The notes under the pieces were generated by a model, which was given only the letters and a program-made list of their open reading frames with translations, made no database searches and was not told the DNA's origin. Both the position numbers and the translations under genes were made by a program. Below are positions 28,224 through 37,213 of a DNA stretch of 64,000 bases, one piece after another (within the stretch, counting starts at the first letter, position 1; each line of letters begins with the position of its first letter). Location of the stretch: the NCBI GenBank assembly GCA_001544655.2, contig FCOD02000003.1:1-64000 (forward strand), read 5' to 3'. The DNA comes from Caballeronia turbans (lineage in GTDB: Bacteria; Pseudomonadota; Gammaproteobacteria; Burkholderiales; Burkholderiaceae).

Positions 28224-28414
28224 CACAGTGAATCAGAAATAGAAGTCCGAAAGCCGTTATTACACGAAACACAGCGTCTTCACAAAACGTTGCAAAATAG
28301 CGGATCGCTCGCTCGGCGCAATTCGATGCCACTCCATCCAGCCGATGCCACGCGACGGGGCCGCAGTACATGACAGCAAGATAAAAGAAAGAAATCACCA
28401 TCCAGGGGTTCAGT

Positions 28415-29509
28415 ATGGAGCAGGCGCATCAACCGGCACGCCGGACTTATGCCTTCGCATGGTCCGAACACCGGAATCCCGAACGCGAGCAGGCCACGCT
28501 GCGGGTCTGGATGGGAGCGGCGGTTCTTCTGGCCTACGGCGTCTTCGCCTGGCTACGCCCTTCATACGATGCACTGTTGGTTGCACGCCTCGTCGCGCTC
28601 TATGTGTCTTACGGCGCGGTGACGCTCCTGATCGTGAGCCGCATGAGTTCGCCTTCGGAGAAGCGTCTCACCGTCACGACCATCGCCGATCAAACCCTGC
28701 TCGGGCTCGCGCTCGCGGCGGGCGGTGCGATCGCGCTGCCGCTCATCTGGGTGATGTTCTGGTTTCTGATCGGCTCGGGATGCCGATACGGCAAGCGCAC
28801 GCTCGCCGTGTCGTGCGCGACGGCGCTCCTCATCGTGATCGCGCTCGGTATCTGGCAGCCGTGGTGGCGCGCCAATCTTCCCGCCGCGATCGGGCTGGGC
28901 TTGAGCGTGCTGGGCGCATCGGTGTATTTGAGCGTGCTCGTCGATCGGCTCGGCAACGCGAATCGCGATCTCGCACGTCAGGCATCGACCGATCCGCTCA
29001 CCGGTCTGTCCAACCGATACGCGCTCGAGCGGGTCGTCGATCGCGCCATGAGCACGCGCGATGCCGATGGCGACCACGCCGCCGCGCTCCTCCTCATCGA
29101 CCTCGACGGCTTCAAGGAAGTGAACGATACCTACGGTCACGCCGTCGGCGACATGCTGCTGCAAGCCTTCGCGCAATCGCTCGCGAAGCGCATGCGCAAG
29201 ACGGACACGATCGCGCGTCTGGGCGGCGACGAGTTCGTCGTGCTCGCGCATCAGGTACGCGATCGCGCGGCGGTGCTGTCGGTGGCCGACAGCATTCACT
29301 CGGTGCTCGGCGCGATGACCTCGGTGCAGGAGCGGCCGGTGTCGGTATCGGCGAGCATCGGCGCGTGTCTGCTTTCCAGCGCGACGGCCGCGCAACAATC
29401 CGGCATCACCGCCGTGCTGCGCGCCGCCGACCGCGCGATGTATCGCGCAAAAAGTCTCGGCGAAGGGAAAACCGTCTTCGCCGAAACGCGCGACTTCGAA
29501 GCGAATTGA
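28415..29509 (+). CDS. Membrane diguanylate cyclase (GGDEF)
   Basis: The protein probably makes c-di-GMP from two GTP. It is 364 aa. About five hydrophobic segments lie between residues 30 and 175. The GGDEF domain begins at DPLTGLSNR (about 193), and the active-site GGDEF is intact at 270-274. RKTD at 261-264, five residues earlier, is a complete inhibitory I-site, so product feedback is likely. There is no EAL domain and no recognisable named sensor. It converges on fliA, and the window also encodes the c-di-GMP brake YcgR, so a role in the motile-sessile switch is plausible. Confidence 0.93.
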   Translation: MEQAHQPARRTYAFAWSEHRNPEREQATLRVWMGAAVLLAYGVFAWLRPSYDALLVARLVALYVSYGAVTLLIVSRMSSPSEKRLTVTTIADQTLLGLALAAGGAIALPLIWVMFWFLIGSGCRYGKRTLAVSCATALLIVIALGIWQPWWRANLPAAIGLGLSVLGASVYLSVLVDRLGNANRDLARQASTDPLTGLSNRYALERVVDRAMSTRDADGDHAAALLLIDLDGFKEVNDTYGHAVGDMLLQAFAQSLAKRMRKTDTIARLGGDEFVVLAHQVRDRAAVLSVADSIHSVLGAMTSVQERPVSVSASIGACLLSSATAAQQSGITAVLRAADRAMYRAKSLGEGKTVFAETRDFEAN

Positions 29510-29514
29510 TCGAC

Positions 29515-29536
29515 GTGCCCGCATGCAGGCGGGCAC
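29515..29536. terminator. Hairpin between the GGDEF gene and fliA
   Basis: GTGCCCGC (29515-29522) and GCGGGCAC (29529-29536) form a perfect 8-bp stem between two convergent stops. No T-run follows, so termination is only inferred. Confidence 0.4.
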
Positions 29537-29553
29537 CCCGGCTCAAGGCCGGA

Positions 29554-30285
29554 TCACGCCTCGACGCTCGTCCACGCCTGCTCGCGCAGCTTCGTGCGCA
29601 GACGCGCGACCGCCTGGCTGTGCAACTGGCACACACGCGATTCGCTGACTTCCATCACCGCGCCGATTTCGCGCAGGTTCAGACCGCGTTCGTAGTAGAG
29701 GCTCATCAGCAGCTTCTCGCGCTCGGGCAGCTTGTCGATCGCTTCGATCAACGCACCGCGCAGGCTGTCGTCGAGCAGCGCCGAAAGCGGGTCCGAGCGA
29801 TCGACGCAATAGCGGTCGAGGAACGGCTCGTCGTCGGCGGAGCGGTCGAAGTCTTCGTAGTAGATCAGCTGGCTGCCGTGCAGATCCTGGAGCATCGACT
29901 GATATTCGTCGAGCGGCATGTTCATGTGCTCGGCGATCTCCGTCTCGCTTGCGGAGCGGCCGAGGTTCTGCTCGACCTTGTGCACCGCCGATTCCACTTC
30001 GCGCGACGTCTTGCGCATGCTGCGCGGCAGCCAGTCGTTCGCGCGCAGCTCGTCGAGCATCGCGCCGCGAATGCGCTGGCTCGCGTAGGTTTCGAATTGC
30101 GCGCCCTGATCTTCCTTGTAGCGGCTCGCCGCGTCCATGAGTCCGATCATGCCGGCCTGGATGAGATCGTCGAGATCGACGCTCGCCGGCATCTTGGCGA
30201 CGAGCTGAAGCCCCAGTCGGCGAACGAGCGGCGCATATTTCGTCAGGACGTCCGACTGTGAGAGTTTGCCTTGGGCGTTATACAT
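29554..30285 (-). CDS. fliA: Flagellar sigma factor FliA (sigma-28)
   Basis: FliA directs RNA polymerase to late flagellar and chemotaxis promoters, such as those found here before ycgR and flgM. The protein is 243 aa from the ATG at 30285 (ribosome site AGGTGA); a GTG at 30294 is the alternative. Region 2 contains LDDLIQAGMIGLMDAASRY and FETYASQRIRGAMLDELR. The region 4 helix-turn-helix is in NLREIGAVMEVSESRVCQLH. FlgM would hold it inactive until hook completion. It follows flhG by 18 bp. Confidence 0.97.
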   Translation of the reverse strand: MYNAQGKLSQSDVLTKYAPLVRRLGLQLVAKMPASVDLDDLIQAGMIGLMDAASRYKEDQGAQFETYASQRIRGAMLDELRANDWLPRSMRKTSREVESAVHKVEQNLGRSASETEIAEHMNMPLDEYQSMLQDLHGSQLIYYEDFDRSADDEPFLDRYCVDRSDPLSALLDDSLRGALIEAIDKLPEREKLLMSLYYERGLNLREIGAVMEVSESRVCQLHSQAVARLRTKLREQAWTSVEA

Positions 30286-30303
30286 CTTGGTCACCTATCT
30301 TGA

Positions 30304-31233
30304 TCACATCGACGCCGTGCTGGTCATTGCAAAGTCGTGAAGCGCGGCCACACGATGCGCCGCCTCCCGCCCGCCCTGTTCAGAGTCGCCAACCGGAATT
30401 CGCGCGTCTGGCTGACCGTTCGCCGCGCGCATGTACGGCGCGGGGCGCATCGGCCAGTGCAGGAGCTCCGCCGCAATCGCGCGGTAGTCGCGCGCCGCGG
30501 CCGTAGCCGGGAACGCTTCGACTGCGCAGCGTGAAAGCTCCTTCGCCCGAGCGACGCGCGCATCCTCGGACACATACCCTGCCTGCACGAGCGACACGGC
30601 CAGATACCGGCTCGCGACGCCCGACAGGTTGTCGAACGCGACCGCCGCGTCGGCCGGGTTCTGCACGTGATTGATGAGCACGCGGAACTGGCCGATCGCA
30701 TGGGCGTAGTGCAGGCGCTTCATGCACGCATACGCCTCGGTGATCGCCGACGCGGCCACCCGCGTCACGATGAGAAAGTCATGCGCCTGCGCCGCGAGCG
30801 TCGACAGTGCGCCGTGACGGTCCAGTTGCGCGTCGATGAGAACGATGTCCGCCGGACCATCGAGCAATGCGCGGCACTGCGCGGCGTCGTGACTGATGCG
30901 CTCGTCGCGCGGCGCGGCGATCTGCGAGAAGCCGAACGGCGTGCGCTCGACGACGTCGGCGAGCGCGCGGCGGCCCGACATCACAGCGGCGAGCGCGCCT
31001 GCATCGGAGAGGCCCAGCATGCGGCTCGCCGAGCCCGCGCCCCGATGCTCGTCGATGACGAGCACATCCTTGCCGTGCACGGACAGCGCCGCGCCGAGAT
31101 TCACCACCGCCGACGTGCATCCGATGCCCGCCGGCCCGCCCGCCACCGCCACCACGCGCGAACCGGCGCGCGTGAGCAGCCGTCGCAGACCTTCCGCCTG
31201 GTCGAGCACGAACTTATCCAAAGTGCACCTCAT
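30304..31233 (-). CDS. flhG: MinD-like flagellar number regulator FlhG, degenerate P-loop
   Basis: FlhG limits flagellar number and stimulates the FlhF GTPase. The 309-aa protein keeps the N-terminal DQAEGLR activation helix (residues 11-17). The deviant Walker A expected as GGKGGVGKT reads GGPAGIGCT (32-40), so both the signature lysine and the P-loop lysine are gone. The following DADLGLAN segment is also altered (DEHRGAGS). ATP binding or hydrolysis is therefore doubtful. It overlaps the flhF end by 20 bp and precedes fliA, so identity by context is firm. Whether this is family-wide in Burkholderiaceae I cannot tell. Confidence 0.88.
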   Translation of the reverse strand: MRCTLDKFVLDQAEGLRRLLTRAGSRVVAVAGGPAGIGCTSAVVNLGAALSVHGKDVLVIDEHRGAGSASRMLGLSDAGALAAVMSGRRALADVVERTPFGFSQIAAPRDERISHDAAQCRALLDGPADIVLIDAQLDRHGALSTLAAQAHDFLIVTRVAASAITEAYACMKRLHYAHAIGQFRVLINHVQNPADAAVAFDNLSGVASRYLAVSLVQAGYVSEDARVARAKELSRCAVEAFPATAAARDYRAIAAELLHWPMRPAPYMRAANGQPDARIPVGDSEQGGREAAHRVAALHDFAMTSTASM

Positions 31234-33019
31234 GCAGTTCGGTCGTGGCGCGCGCGGACAGTGCGGAGAGCAGCGCCGGCACTTCTTCGTCCTGCGGCAC
31301 GAACGGCGAGCCGTCGCGCGGAATGCAGAACGCGCTCTTGATGAGGAAACGCTTGGTCGCGACGTACAGGTTCTCCGGTACCTTCTGGCCGGTCGACACG
31401 TAATGCACCGGCAGCTTGTAGCGGATGACGGTATCGAGCACGCCGCCGAGATTCGTCGCTTCGTCGAGCTTGGTCAGGATGCAGCCCGCGAGCGGCGGCT
31501 GATCCGCCGCGCTCTTGTATGCCTGCACGACTTCGTTGAGCGTGTCGCCGTGGCTCGTCGCGTTGAGCAGCAGGATGCGCTGCACCGGATGGCCCGCGCC
31601 GCACAGCATCGCGATCTGGTCCGAGACCATGCGGTCGCGCTGGCTCATGCCGATCGTGTCGATCAGCACGATATGTTTGTTGCGCAGCTCGGAAAGCGCG
31701 AGCTGCAGGTCGGCGGCGTCCTTCACCGCGTGCACCGACACGCCGAGGATCTTGCCGAAGATGCGCAACTGCTCGTGCGCGCCGATCCGGTAGCTGTCGG
31801 TCGTGAGCAGCGCGACCTTGCTCGCGCCGAAGCGCATCACGCAGCGCGCCGCGAGCTTCGCCGTGGTCGTCGTCTTGCCGACGCCCGTCGGGCCCATCAG
31901 CGCGAACACGCCGCCGCGCTCCATCAGCGCGTCTTCGCTATCCATCACCGGGATATTCGATTCGAGCACCTGCTGCACCCATTCGAGCGCGCCTTCCACG
32001 TTTTCCATTTCCGGCATGTTCTCCACCATCATGCGGACGAGTTGCGCGGAAAAACCGGCGGCGAAAAGACGCTTGGTCAGCAGGCCCCCGGTCGGGTTGC
32101 GGCGCTGGCGCTCGCCCCACAGCAGACCGGAGAACTGCTCTTCCATCATCGTGCGCATCGACGAAAGCTCGTTCATCACCGTTTCGTTGACGACTTGCTC
32201 CATGCGCGCGCGGATCGCTTCGGTCACGACGGCCGCCGCGTTCGCCGGCAGACCTTCGAAGGCGCCTTCGGGCGCGGCCGTCGCGGTGCTTGCCGCCGGT
32301 GCGTCGGCGTGCGGCGCGCTCGCGTTGATCTTCTGCGCGGCACGGCGTGCGGCGACCTGCGCGGCCTCGCGTGCCCAGTCAGGCGTTTCGACCTTCGATT
32401 GAGCGCGCGTCTGACCGGCGGCCTCGACGCGGCTCGTTTGAGCCTGCGCCTGCGCTTGCTGGCGAATCGCGTACTTGCCGGCTTCCGGCATCTTGTCGGC
32501 GCGCGTCTCATGCGCGGCGACCGGCACCGGCACGCCCATGCCGCGTGCGATCGCGGCGGACGCCGTGAGCGGACGGTTCGACGGCATCGTCGCCTGCTGC
32601 GCGATGCGCTTCGCGTGCTCGATCAGCCACGGGTTCGATTCGGCCATCGTGCGCGGCGCTTCTTCGCCGGACGTCGCGTCGTGTTCGTGCGCGAACTCGT
32701 CTTCATCGTCGGCGTCGGTGTTCGCGCCGAAGACCGACGAGAACACGTCGCCGCTCGCGTAGGGATTCGCGGCGGATTGTTTTGCCGGCATCGCGGCCGC
32801 CGCAGCCGCCAGTGCGGCGCGCGGCGTGCTCGTCGAACGCACTGCCTGTTCCTTCGCGGCCGGCGAGATCGACGCGATATCGCTATCCGCGACGCCGACG
32901 ATCTCGACGGAGCCGTCATCCAGCGTTCGATTCGACAACACCACGGCATCGGGGCCGAGCGCTTCACGAACCTGGCGCAATGCGTCGCGGCTGTTCGCGC
33001 CAATGAATTTACGAATATT
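31214..33019 (-). CDS. flhF: Flagellar placement GTPase FlhF
   Basis: FlhF is an SRP-type GTPase that recruits early flagellar parts to the pole. I prefer a TTG start at 33019, giving MNIRKFIGANSRDALRQVRE as in relatives, with a GGGGG-containing ribosome site. An ATG at 33079 would add 20 unconserved residues and lacks a good site. From the TTG, the protein is 601 aa. A long Ala/Gln-rich region leads to the NG domain, where G1 GPTGVGKT lies at about 376-383. LLTTDSYRIGAHEQL, DTIGMSQRD and TKLDEATNLG follow. FlhG is encoded next with an overlap. Confidence 0.94.
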   Translation of the reverse strand, partial: NIRKFIGANSRDALRQVREALGPDAVVLSNRTLDDGSVEIVGVADSDIASISPAAKEQAVRSTSTPRAALAAAAAAMPAKQSAANPYASGDVFSSVFGANTDADDEDEFAHEHDATSGEEAPRTMAESNPWLIEHAKRIAQQATMPSNRPLTASAAIARGMGVPVPVAAHETRADKMPEAGKYAIRQQAQAQAQTSRVEAAGQTRAQSKVETPDWAREAAQVAARRAAQKINASAPHADAPAASTATAAPEGAFEGLPANAAAVVTEAIRARMEQVVNETVMNELSSMRTMMEEQFSGLLWGERQRRNPTGGLLTKRLFAAGFSAQLVRMMVENMPEMENVEGALEWVQQVLESNIPVMDSEDALMERGGVFALMGPTGVGKTTTTAKLAARCVMRFGASKVALLTTDSYRIGAHEQLRIFGKILGVSVHAVKDAADLQLALSELRNKHIVLIDTIGMSQRDRMVSDQIAMLCGAGHPVQRILLLNATSHGDTLNEVVQAYKSAADQPPLAGCILTKLDEATNLGGVLDTVIRYKLPVHYVSTGQKVPENLYVATKRFLIKSAFCIPRDGSPFVPQDEEVPALLSALSARATTELHEVHFG

Positions 33020-33333
33020 CAAACTTGCCCCCGATGAGGTGTAACTGCGATCTTTAGCAAGCGGACCCACTTGGCTCATTGCCGTGTCCGCTTTTCAGTG
33101 AGGCCATTATTGCGAACTTCACCCTTCGTCCATCGCTGGATAAGGGGTGAGAAAAAGGGGTATTTCGGCTGATGGAAATGCGGCGCCGGGCACGCGAAGG
33201 TTGCGCGCGCCGGAAAAAGATTCCGCTTTGCTTCTGTCCGAACGCTCGCCCGACGGCGTAAGCTTTAGGGCAGTTCGCTCACCGTCCGGCTCGCCTGTAC
33301 GAGCGTCCGGACATTCACAGGAGACTTCTTCGC
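33020..33333. other. Intergenic region between flhF and the ThDP enzyme gene
   Basis: This 314-bp divergent spacer must hold the flhF-flhG-fliA promoter and that of the ThDP enzyme gene. I found no convincing sigma-70, sigma-54 or sigma-28 match and no repeat. It is one candidate edge of the inversion suggested by the split flh cluster. Confidence 0.4.
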
Positions 33334-35040
33334 ATGGCGTCCGCTGTCCCCTCCGCGCAGTCCGTTTTTCCCGAAAGTCAAACCACCGGCGCGCGTCTCG
33401 TCGTCGATGCGCTCGTGCATCACGGCGTCGAGCGCGTGTTCTGCGTGCCCGGCGAGAGCTTTCTCGCCGTGCTCGATTCCCTGCACGACGAGACCTCGCA
33501 CATTCAGACGATCGTCTGCCGCCACGAGGCGGGCGCGGCGAACATGGCCGAGGCGGTCGGCAAGCTGACGGGCAAGCCGGGCGTCGCGATCGTCACGCGC
33601 GGGCCGGGCGCGACGCACGCGTCGATCGGCGTGCACACCGCGTTTCAGGATTCGACGCCGATGATCCTGCTCATCGGCCAATGCGCGCGGGAACACATGG
33701 ACCGCGAGGCGTTTCAGGAAATCGACTATCGCCGGATGTTCGGGCAGATGGCGAAATGGGTCGCGCAGATCGACGATCCGCGCCGCGTGCCGGAATACAT
33801 GAGCCACGCGTTCCACACCGCGACGTCGGGCCGTCCGGGGCCGGTCGTGCTCGCGCTGCCGGAAGACATGCTGACGGAAACGGTCGCAGCCGTGCCGCCG
33901 GCGCCGCGTTATCAGCGCGTGGCGGCATCGCCGTCGGCGGCGCAAATCGAGCGGTTGCGCGAGTTGCTTGCCCACGCGAAGAAGCCGTTCGTGATCGCGG
34001 GCGGCAGCGGCTGGACCCTCGAGGCGACGCAGGACTTCGCACGCTTCGTCGAGCAATGGCAGTTGCCGGTGGGCTGCGCATTCCGCTATCAGGACACGCT
34101 CTCGAACGAGCATCCGAACTATGCCGGCGATGTCGGCCTCGGCATCAATCCGGCACTCGCCGCGCGCGTGCGCGATGCCGACGTGCTCTTCGTGCTCGGC
34201 CCGCGCATGGGCGAATCGACGACGGGCGGCTACACACTGCTCGACATCCCGAAGACGAAGCAGACGCTCATTCACGTGCATCAGGGCGCGGAGGAACTCG
34301 GGCGCGTCTACAGCGCCGATCTTCCGATCGTCTCGGGCATGCCGGAAATCGCGTCGATGCTCGCGGCACTGACGCCGCCCGCGAACATCGCGTGGCATGG
34401 CGAGGCCGAAGCCGCGCACGCCGCGTATCTCGAATGGCGCAAGCCGCGCCCGATGCTTGGCGATGTCCAGCTCGGCGAAATCATGCGCCAGCTCGCCGAA
34501 ACGATTCCCGCCGATTCGATCCTCACGAACGGCGCGGGAAATTACGCGACGTGGCTGCATCGGCACTATTCATATCGGCATTTCCGGTCGCAGTGCGCGC
34601 CGACGAGCGGGGCGATGGGTTACGGTGTGCCCGCCGCGATCGCCGCGAAGTCGCTGTATCCGGAACGCACGGTGATCGCGTTCGCAGGCGACGGCTGCTT
34701 CATGATGTCGAGTCATGAAATCGCCACAGCGATGCAATATGAATTGCCGGTGATTTTCATCGTCGTGAACAACGCGCAGTACGGAACGATCCGCATGCAT
34801 CAGGAGCGGCATTATCCGAATCGCGTGCATGGGACGGGGCTCACGAATCCGGACTTCGCCGCGTATGCGCGCGCGTTCGGCGCGCATGGGGAACTCGTCG
34901 AAACGACGGACCAGTTCATGCCGGCATTCGAACGCGCGCGAAATTCCGGCTTGCCCGCGGTGATCGAGATCCGCATTCCGCAAGAACAGAGCACGCCGGG
35001 CGCGACACTCGAACAAATTCGCCAGCAAGGACAGCGGTAA
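33334..35040 (+). CDS. Thiamine diphosphate-dependent enzyme, acetolactate synthase-like
   Basis: The 568-aa protein has the three ThDP-enzyme domains. The N-terminal pyrimidine-binding domain holds the activating glutamate in RHEAGAANMAEA. A central nucleotide-type domain follows. The C-terminal diphosphate domain holds GDGCFMMSSHEIATA...VVNN, the Mg/ThDP motif. It looks like large subunits of acetolactate synthase, but no small regulatory subunit (ilvN type) is adjacent, so a catabolic decarboxylase or carboligase is possible. The product is undetermined. A GGAG ribosome site precedes the ATG. Confidence 0.85.
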   Translation: MASAVPSAQSVFPESQTTGARLVVDALVHHGVERVFCVPGESFLAVLDSLHDETSHIQTIVCRHEAGAANMAEAVGKLTGKPGVAIVTRGPGATHASIGVHTAFQDSTPMILLIGQCAREHMDREAFQEIDYRRMFGQMAKWVAQIDDPRRVPEYMSHAFHTATSGRPGPVVLALPEDMLTETVAAVPPAPRYQRVAASPSAAQIERLRELLAHAKKPFVIAGGSGWTLEATQDFARFVEQWQLPVGCAFRYQDTLSNEHPNYAGDVGLGINPALAARVRDADVLFVLGPRMGESTTGGYTLLDIPKTKQTLIHVHQGAEELGRVYSADLPIVSGMPEIASMLAALTPPANIAWHGEAEAAHAAYLEWRKPRPMLGDVQLGEIMRQLAETIPADSILTNGAGNYATWLHRHYSYRHFRSQCAPTSGAMGYGVPAAIAAKSLYPERTVIAFAGDGCFMMSSHEIATAMQYELPVIFIVVNNAQYGTIRMHQERHYPNRVHGTGLTNPDFAAYARAFGAHGELVETTDQFMPAFERARNSGLPAVIEIRIPQEQSTPGATLEQIRQQGQR

Positions 35041-35118
35041 GAGACAAACTTTCAATCTTCTTGCAGCGCACTCCCGGTGGCAGTAGAGTAGCCAGTTCAA
35101 AAACACTGGGAGTTAGCG

Positions 35119-35382
35119 ATGCTTAAGATTCTGGCGTTGTCATTGGCATTGGGCTTTTCGGGCGCGGCCTTCGCGAAGGCTGATTGCACCGCGCATCCGA
35201 AAAGTGAATGGATGAAGGAATCGGATGCCAAGGCGCAACTCGAAGCGCAAGGCTACAAGATTCGCAAATTCAAGGTCGATGGCAACTGCTACGAGATTTA
35301 CGGCCACGACAAGAACGGGAAGAAAGTCGAGATTTATTACGACACGAAGACGCTGGCTGTCGTGAAGTCGGAAGTCGAGTAA
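35119..35382 (+). CDS. Small periplasmic PepSY-domain protein
   Basis: The protein is 87 aa with a signal peptide ending AAFA. The mature part is a single PepSY-like fold (ESDAKAQLEAQGYKIRKFKV through VEIYYDTKTLAVVKSEVE). It has two cysteines that could form a disulfide. A GGGAG ribosome site precedes the start. Its stop is 5 bp before the cytochrome b561 gene, a pairing often seen in proteobacteria, so it probably serves that membrane electron-transfer protein. Confidence 0.88.
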   Translation: MLKILALSLALGFSGAAFAKADCTAHPKSEWMKESDAKAQLEAQGYKIRKFKVDGNCYEIYGHDKNGKKVEIYYDTKTLAVVKSEVE

Positions 35383-35387
35383 GCGTC

Positions 35388-35924
35388 ATGTCCGTGGCAC
35401 GCGTGCGAGTCTGGGACGCGTGGGTGCGGCTCACGCATTGGGCCGTCGCGGGCATCGTCTTGTGGAATCTGTTCGGGCCGACGGATTCCACGCATCGCAT
35501 GCTCGGATATGTCGCGGCCGGGCTCGTTGTCGCGCGCATCGTGTGGGGTTTCATCGGATCGCGTCACGCGCGATTTTCAGCGTGGTGGCCGACGCGTTCG
35601 CATCTCTTCGACTATCTGCAATCGCTTGCGAAGGGCCAGCCGGTGCGCCATGTTTCACACAATCCGCTCGGCGGGTTGATGGCGCTCTTTCTCTGGTTGC
35701 TCATCCTGGCGCTCGCGGTGTCCGGCTGGATCATGAGGCTCGATGCGTTCTGGGGCGAGGACTGGCCGCAGGAGGTTCATGCGTGGCTGTCCGTTGCGAT
35801 CGAGGTCTGCGTTTGCGTGCATGTCGCGGCCGCGGTGCTGATGAGCGTGTGGACGCGGGAGAATCTTGTCCGAGCGATGGTGACGGGGGATAAGCGCGGC
35901 GCGGAAAACAAAAAAGCCTCGTGA
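35388..35924 (+). CDS. Cytochrome b561 family membrane protein
   Basis: The 178-aa protein has four membrane helices with the histidine pattern of b-type cytochromes: LTHWAVAG in helix 1, HRMLGYVAAG before helix 2, and EVHAWLSVAIEVCVCVHVAA in the last part, where two histidines are 14 residues apart. It would move electrons across or within the inner membrane. It is translated right after the PepSY gene, and its stop lies inside the downstream terminator hairpin. Confidence 0.9.
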   Translation: MSVARVRVWDAWVRLTHWAVAGIVLWNLFGPTDSTHRMLGYVAAGLVVARIVWGFIGSRHARFSAWWPTRSHLFDYLQSLAKGQPVRHVSHNPLGGLMALFLWLLILALAVSGWIMRLDAFWGEDWPQEVHAWLSVAIEVCVCVHVAAAVLMSVWTRENLVRAMVTGDKRGAENKKAS

Positions 35925-35945
35925 TCTGAATCACGAGGCTTTCTT
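35911..35945. terminator. Bidirectional terminator between cytochrome b561 and Liv binding protein genes
   Basis: AAGCCTCGTGAT (35914-35925) and ATCACGAGGCTT (35930-35941) form a 12-bp perfect stem with A-rich and T-rich flanks. It serves both converging genes and includes the b561 stop codon. Confidence 0.9.
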
Positions 35946-35964
35946 CTGGCTCGACCGCGAGCGC

Positions 35965-37113
35965 TTACTTCCCGCCCACGCTCTGCAACGTCGTCCACTT
36001 CCCGCCAACGACCTTGTACAGCGTAATACCGCCGTTCTTCAGGTCGCCCTTCGAGTCGTACGAGAGGTGCTTCGCCGTCACGCCCTGCATGTCGGTCTTC
36101 GCGAGGAACGGCAGGTACTTCGCCGGGTCCGTCGAGTTGGCCGCCTTCATCGCGTTGAACATCGCCATCGCGCCGTCGTAGGCGTACGGCGAGTAGGTCT
36201 GCACGTCTTCGTTGAAGCGCTTCTTGTACTTCGCTTCGTATTCGGCGCCGCCCGGCATTTCGTTCATCGGCAGGCCGGCGAGCGATGCCACCGTGCCCTC
36301 GGCCGCGTCACCCGCGATCTTGACGAACGTGTCGGTCTTCACCATTTCGCCCGCCATCAGCGGTGCGCGGAAGCCGAGCGTCTTCATCTGCTTGACCATC
36401 GGGCCGGCTTGCGAATCCGCGCCGCCGTAGTACACGAGGTCCGGGTTCATCGACTTGATCTTGGTCAGAATCGCCTTGAAGTCGACAGCCTTGTCGTTCG
36501 TGAATTCACGGTCGACGATCGTGCCACCGGCCGCCTTCGCCGCCTTCTCGAACTGGTCGGCGAGACCCTGGCCATAAGCCGTGCGGTCATCGACGATTGC
36601 GATCTTCTTGACCTTCAGGTTCTTCACCGCGAACTCGCCCGCGACCGAGCCTTGCTGCGTGTCGGAGGTCATCATGCGGAAGGCCGTCTTGAAGCCTTGC
36701 GTCGTGTACTCGGGCGCCGTCGCCATCGCGATTTCGGGGATGCCCGCGTTCGCGTAGATGCGCGACGCCGGGATCGTCGTGCCCGAATTGAAGTGGCCGA
36801 GCATGCCCTTGATGCCGTCGTCGACGAGGCGCTGTGCGACGGTCGTGCCCGTGCGCGGGTCGGCCTGATCGTCGGCCGAGTTCAGCACGATGCGAACCGG
36901 CTTGCCGCCGATCACCGGCTTCGTGGCGTTGAAATCTTCGACAGCGAGCGTGATGCCGTTCTGCATGTCCTTGCCGTAGTGCGCCTGCGCGCCGGTCAGC
37001 GGTCCGGCGTAACCGACCTTCACGTCCTCGGCCTGCTGCGCAAATGCGGTCCCCGCGAACGACAGGCCGGCGAGCGTCATGGCTGCTGCCAGCTTGGTCA
37101 TCGTGTGCTTCAT
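35965..37113 (-). CDS. Branched-chain amino acid ABC transporter, periplasmic binding protein
   Basis: The 382-aa protein has a signal peptide ending TAFAQQ and the LivJ/LivK fold (VKVGYAGPLTGAQAHYGKD and MLGHFNSGTTIPASRIY). It would bind leucine/isoleucine/valine-type amino acids in the periplasm and deliver them to a LivHMGF transporter. It stands alone here. A LivF ATPase gene begins at the far end of this window, so the rest of the transporter may lie beyond it. A CCAGGAG ribosome site precedes the ATG. Confidence 0.92.
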   Translation of the reverse strand: MKHTMTKLAAAMTLAGLSFAGTAFAQQAEDVKVGYAGPLTGAQAHYGKDMQNGITLAVEDFNATKPVIGGKPVRIVLNSADDQADPRTGTTVAQRLVDDGIKGMLGHFNSGTTIPASRIYANAGIPEIAMATAPEYTTQGFKTAFRMMTSDTQQGSVAGEFAVKNLKVKKIAIVDDRTAYGQGLADQFEKAAKAAGGTIVDREFTNDKAVDFKAILTKIKSMNPDLVYYGGADSQAGPMVKQMKTLGFRAPLMAGEMVKTDTFVKIAGDAAEGTVASLAGLPMNEMPGGAEYEAKYKKRFNEDVQTYSPYAYDGAMAMFNAMKAANSTDPAKYLPFLAKTDMQGVTAKHLSYDSKGDLKNGGITLYKVVGGKWTTLQSVGGK

Positions 37114-37213
37114 AGCTTCTCCTGGTTCCAGTGTGGATGGCAGCCTGTGCCGGGATCGCCGTGCCTGCTGCCGCTTGTTTGAATTCGTTTGAATCGAGCG
37201 CTCGAGGGGTGTC

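Noticed and set aside
28345-30261. A 638-codon open frame on the plus strand
   Set aside because: It overlaps the diguanylate cyclase and fliA in other frames; both of those are clear family members.
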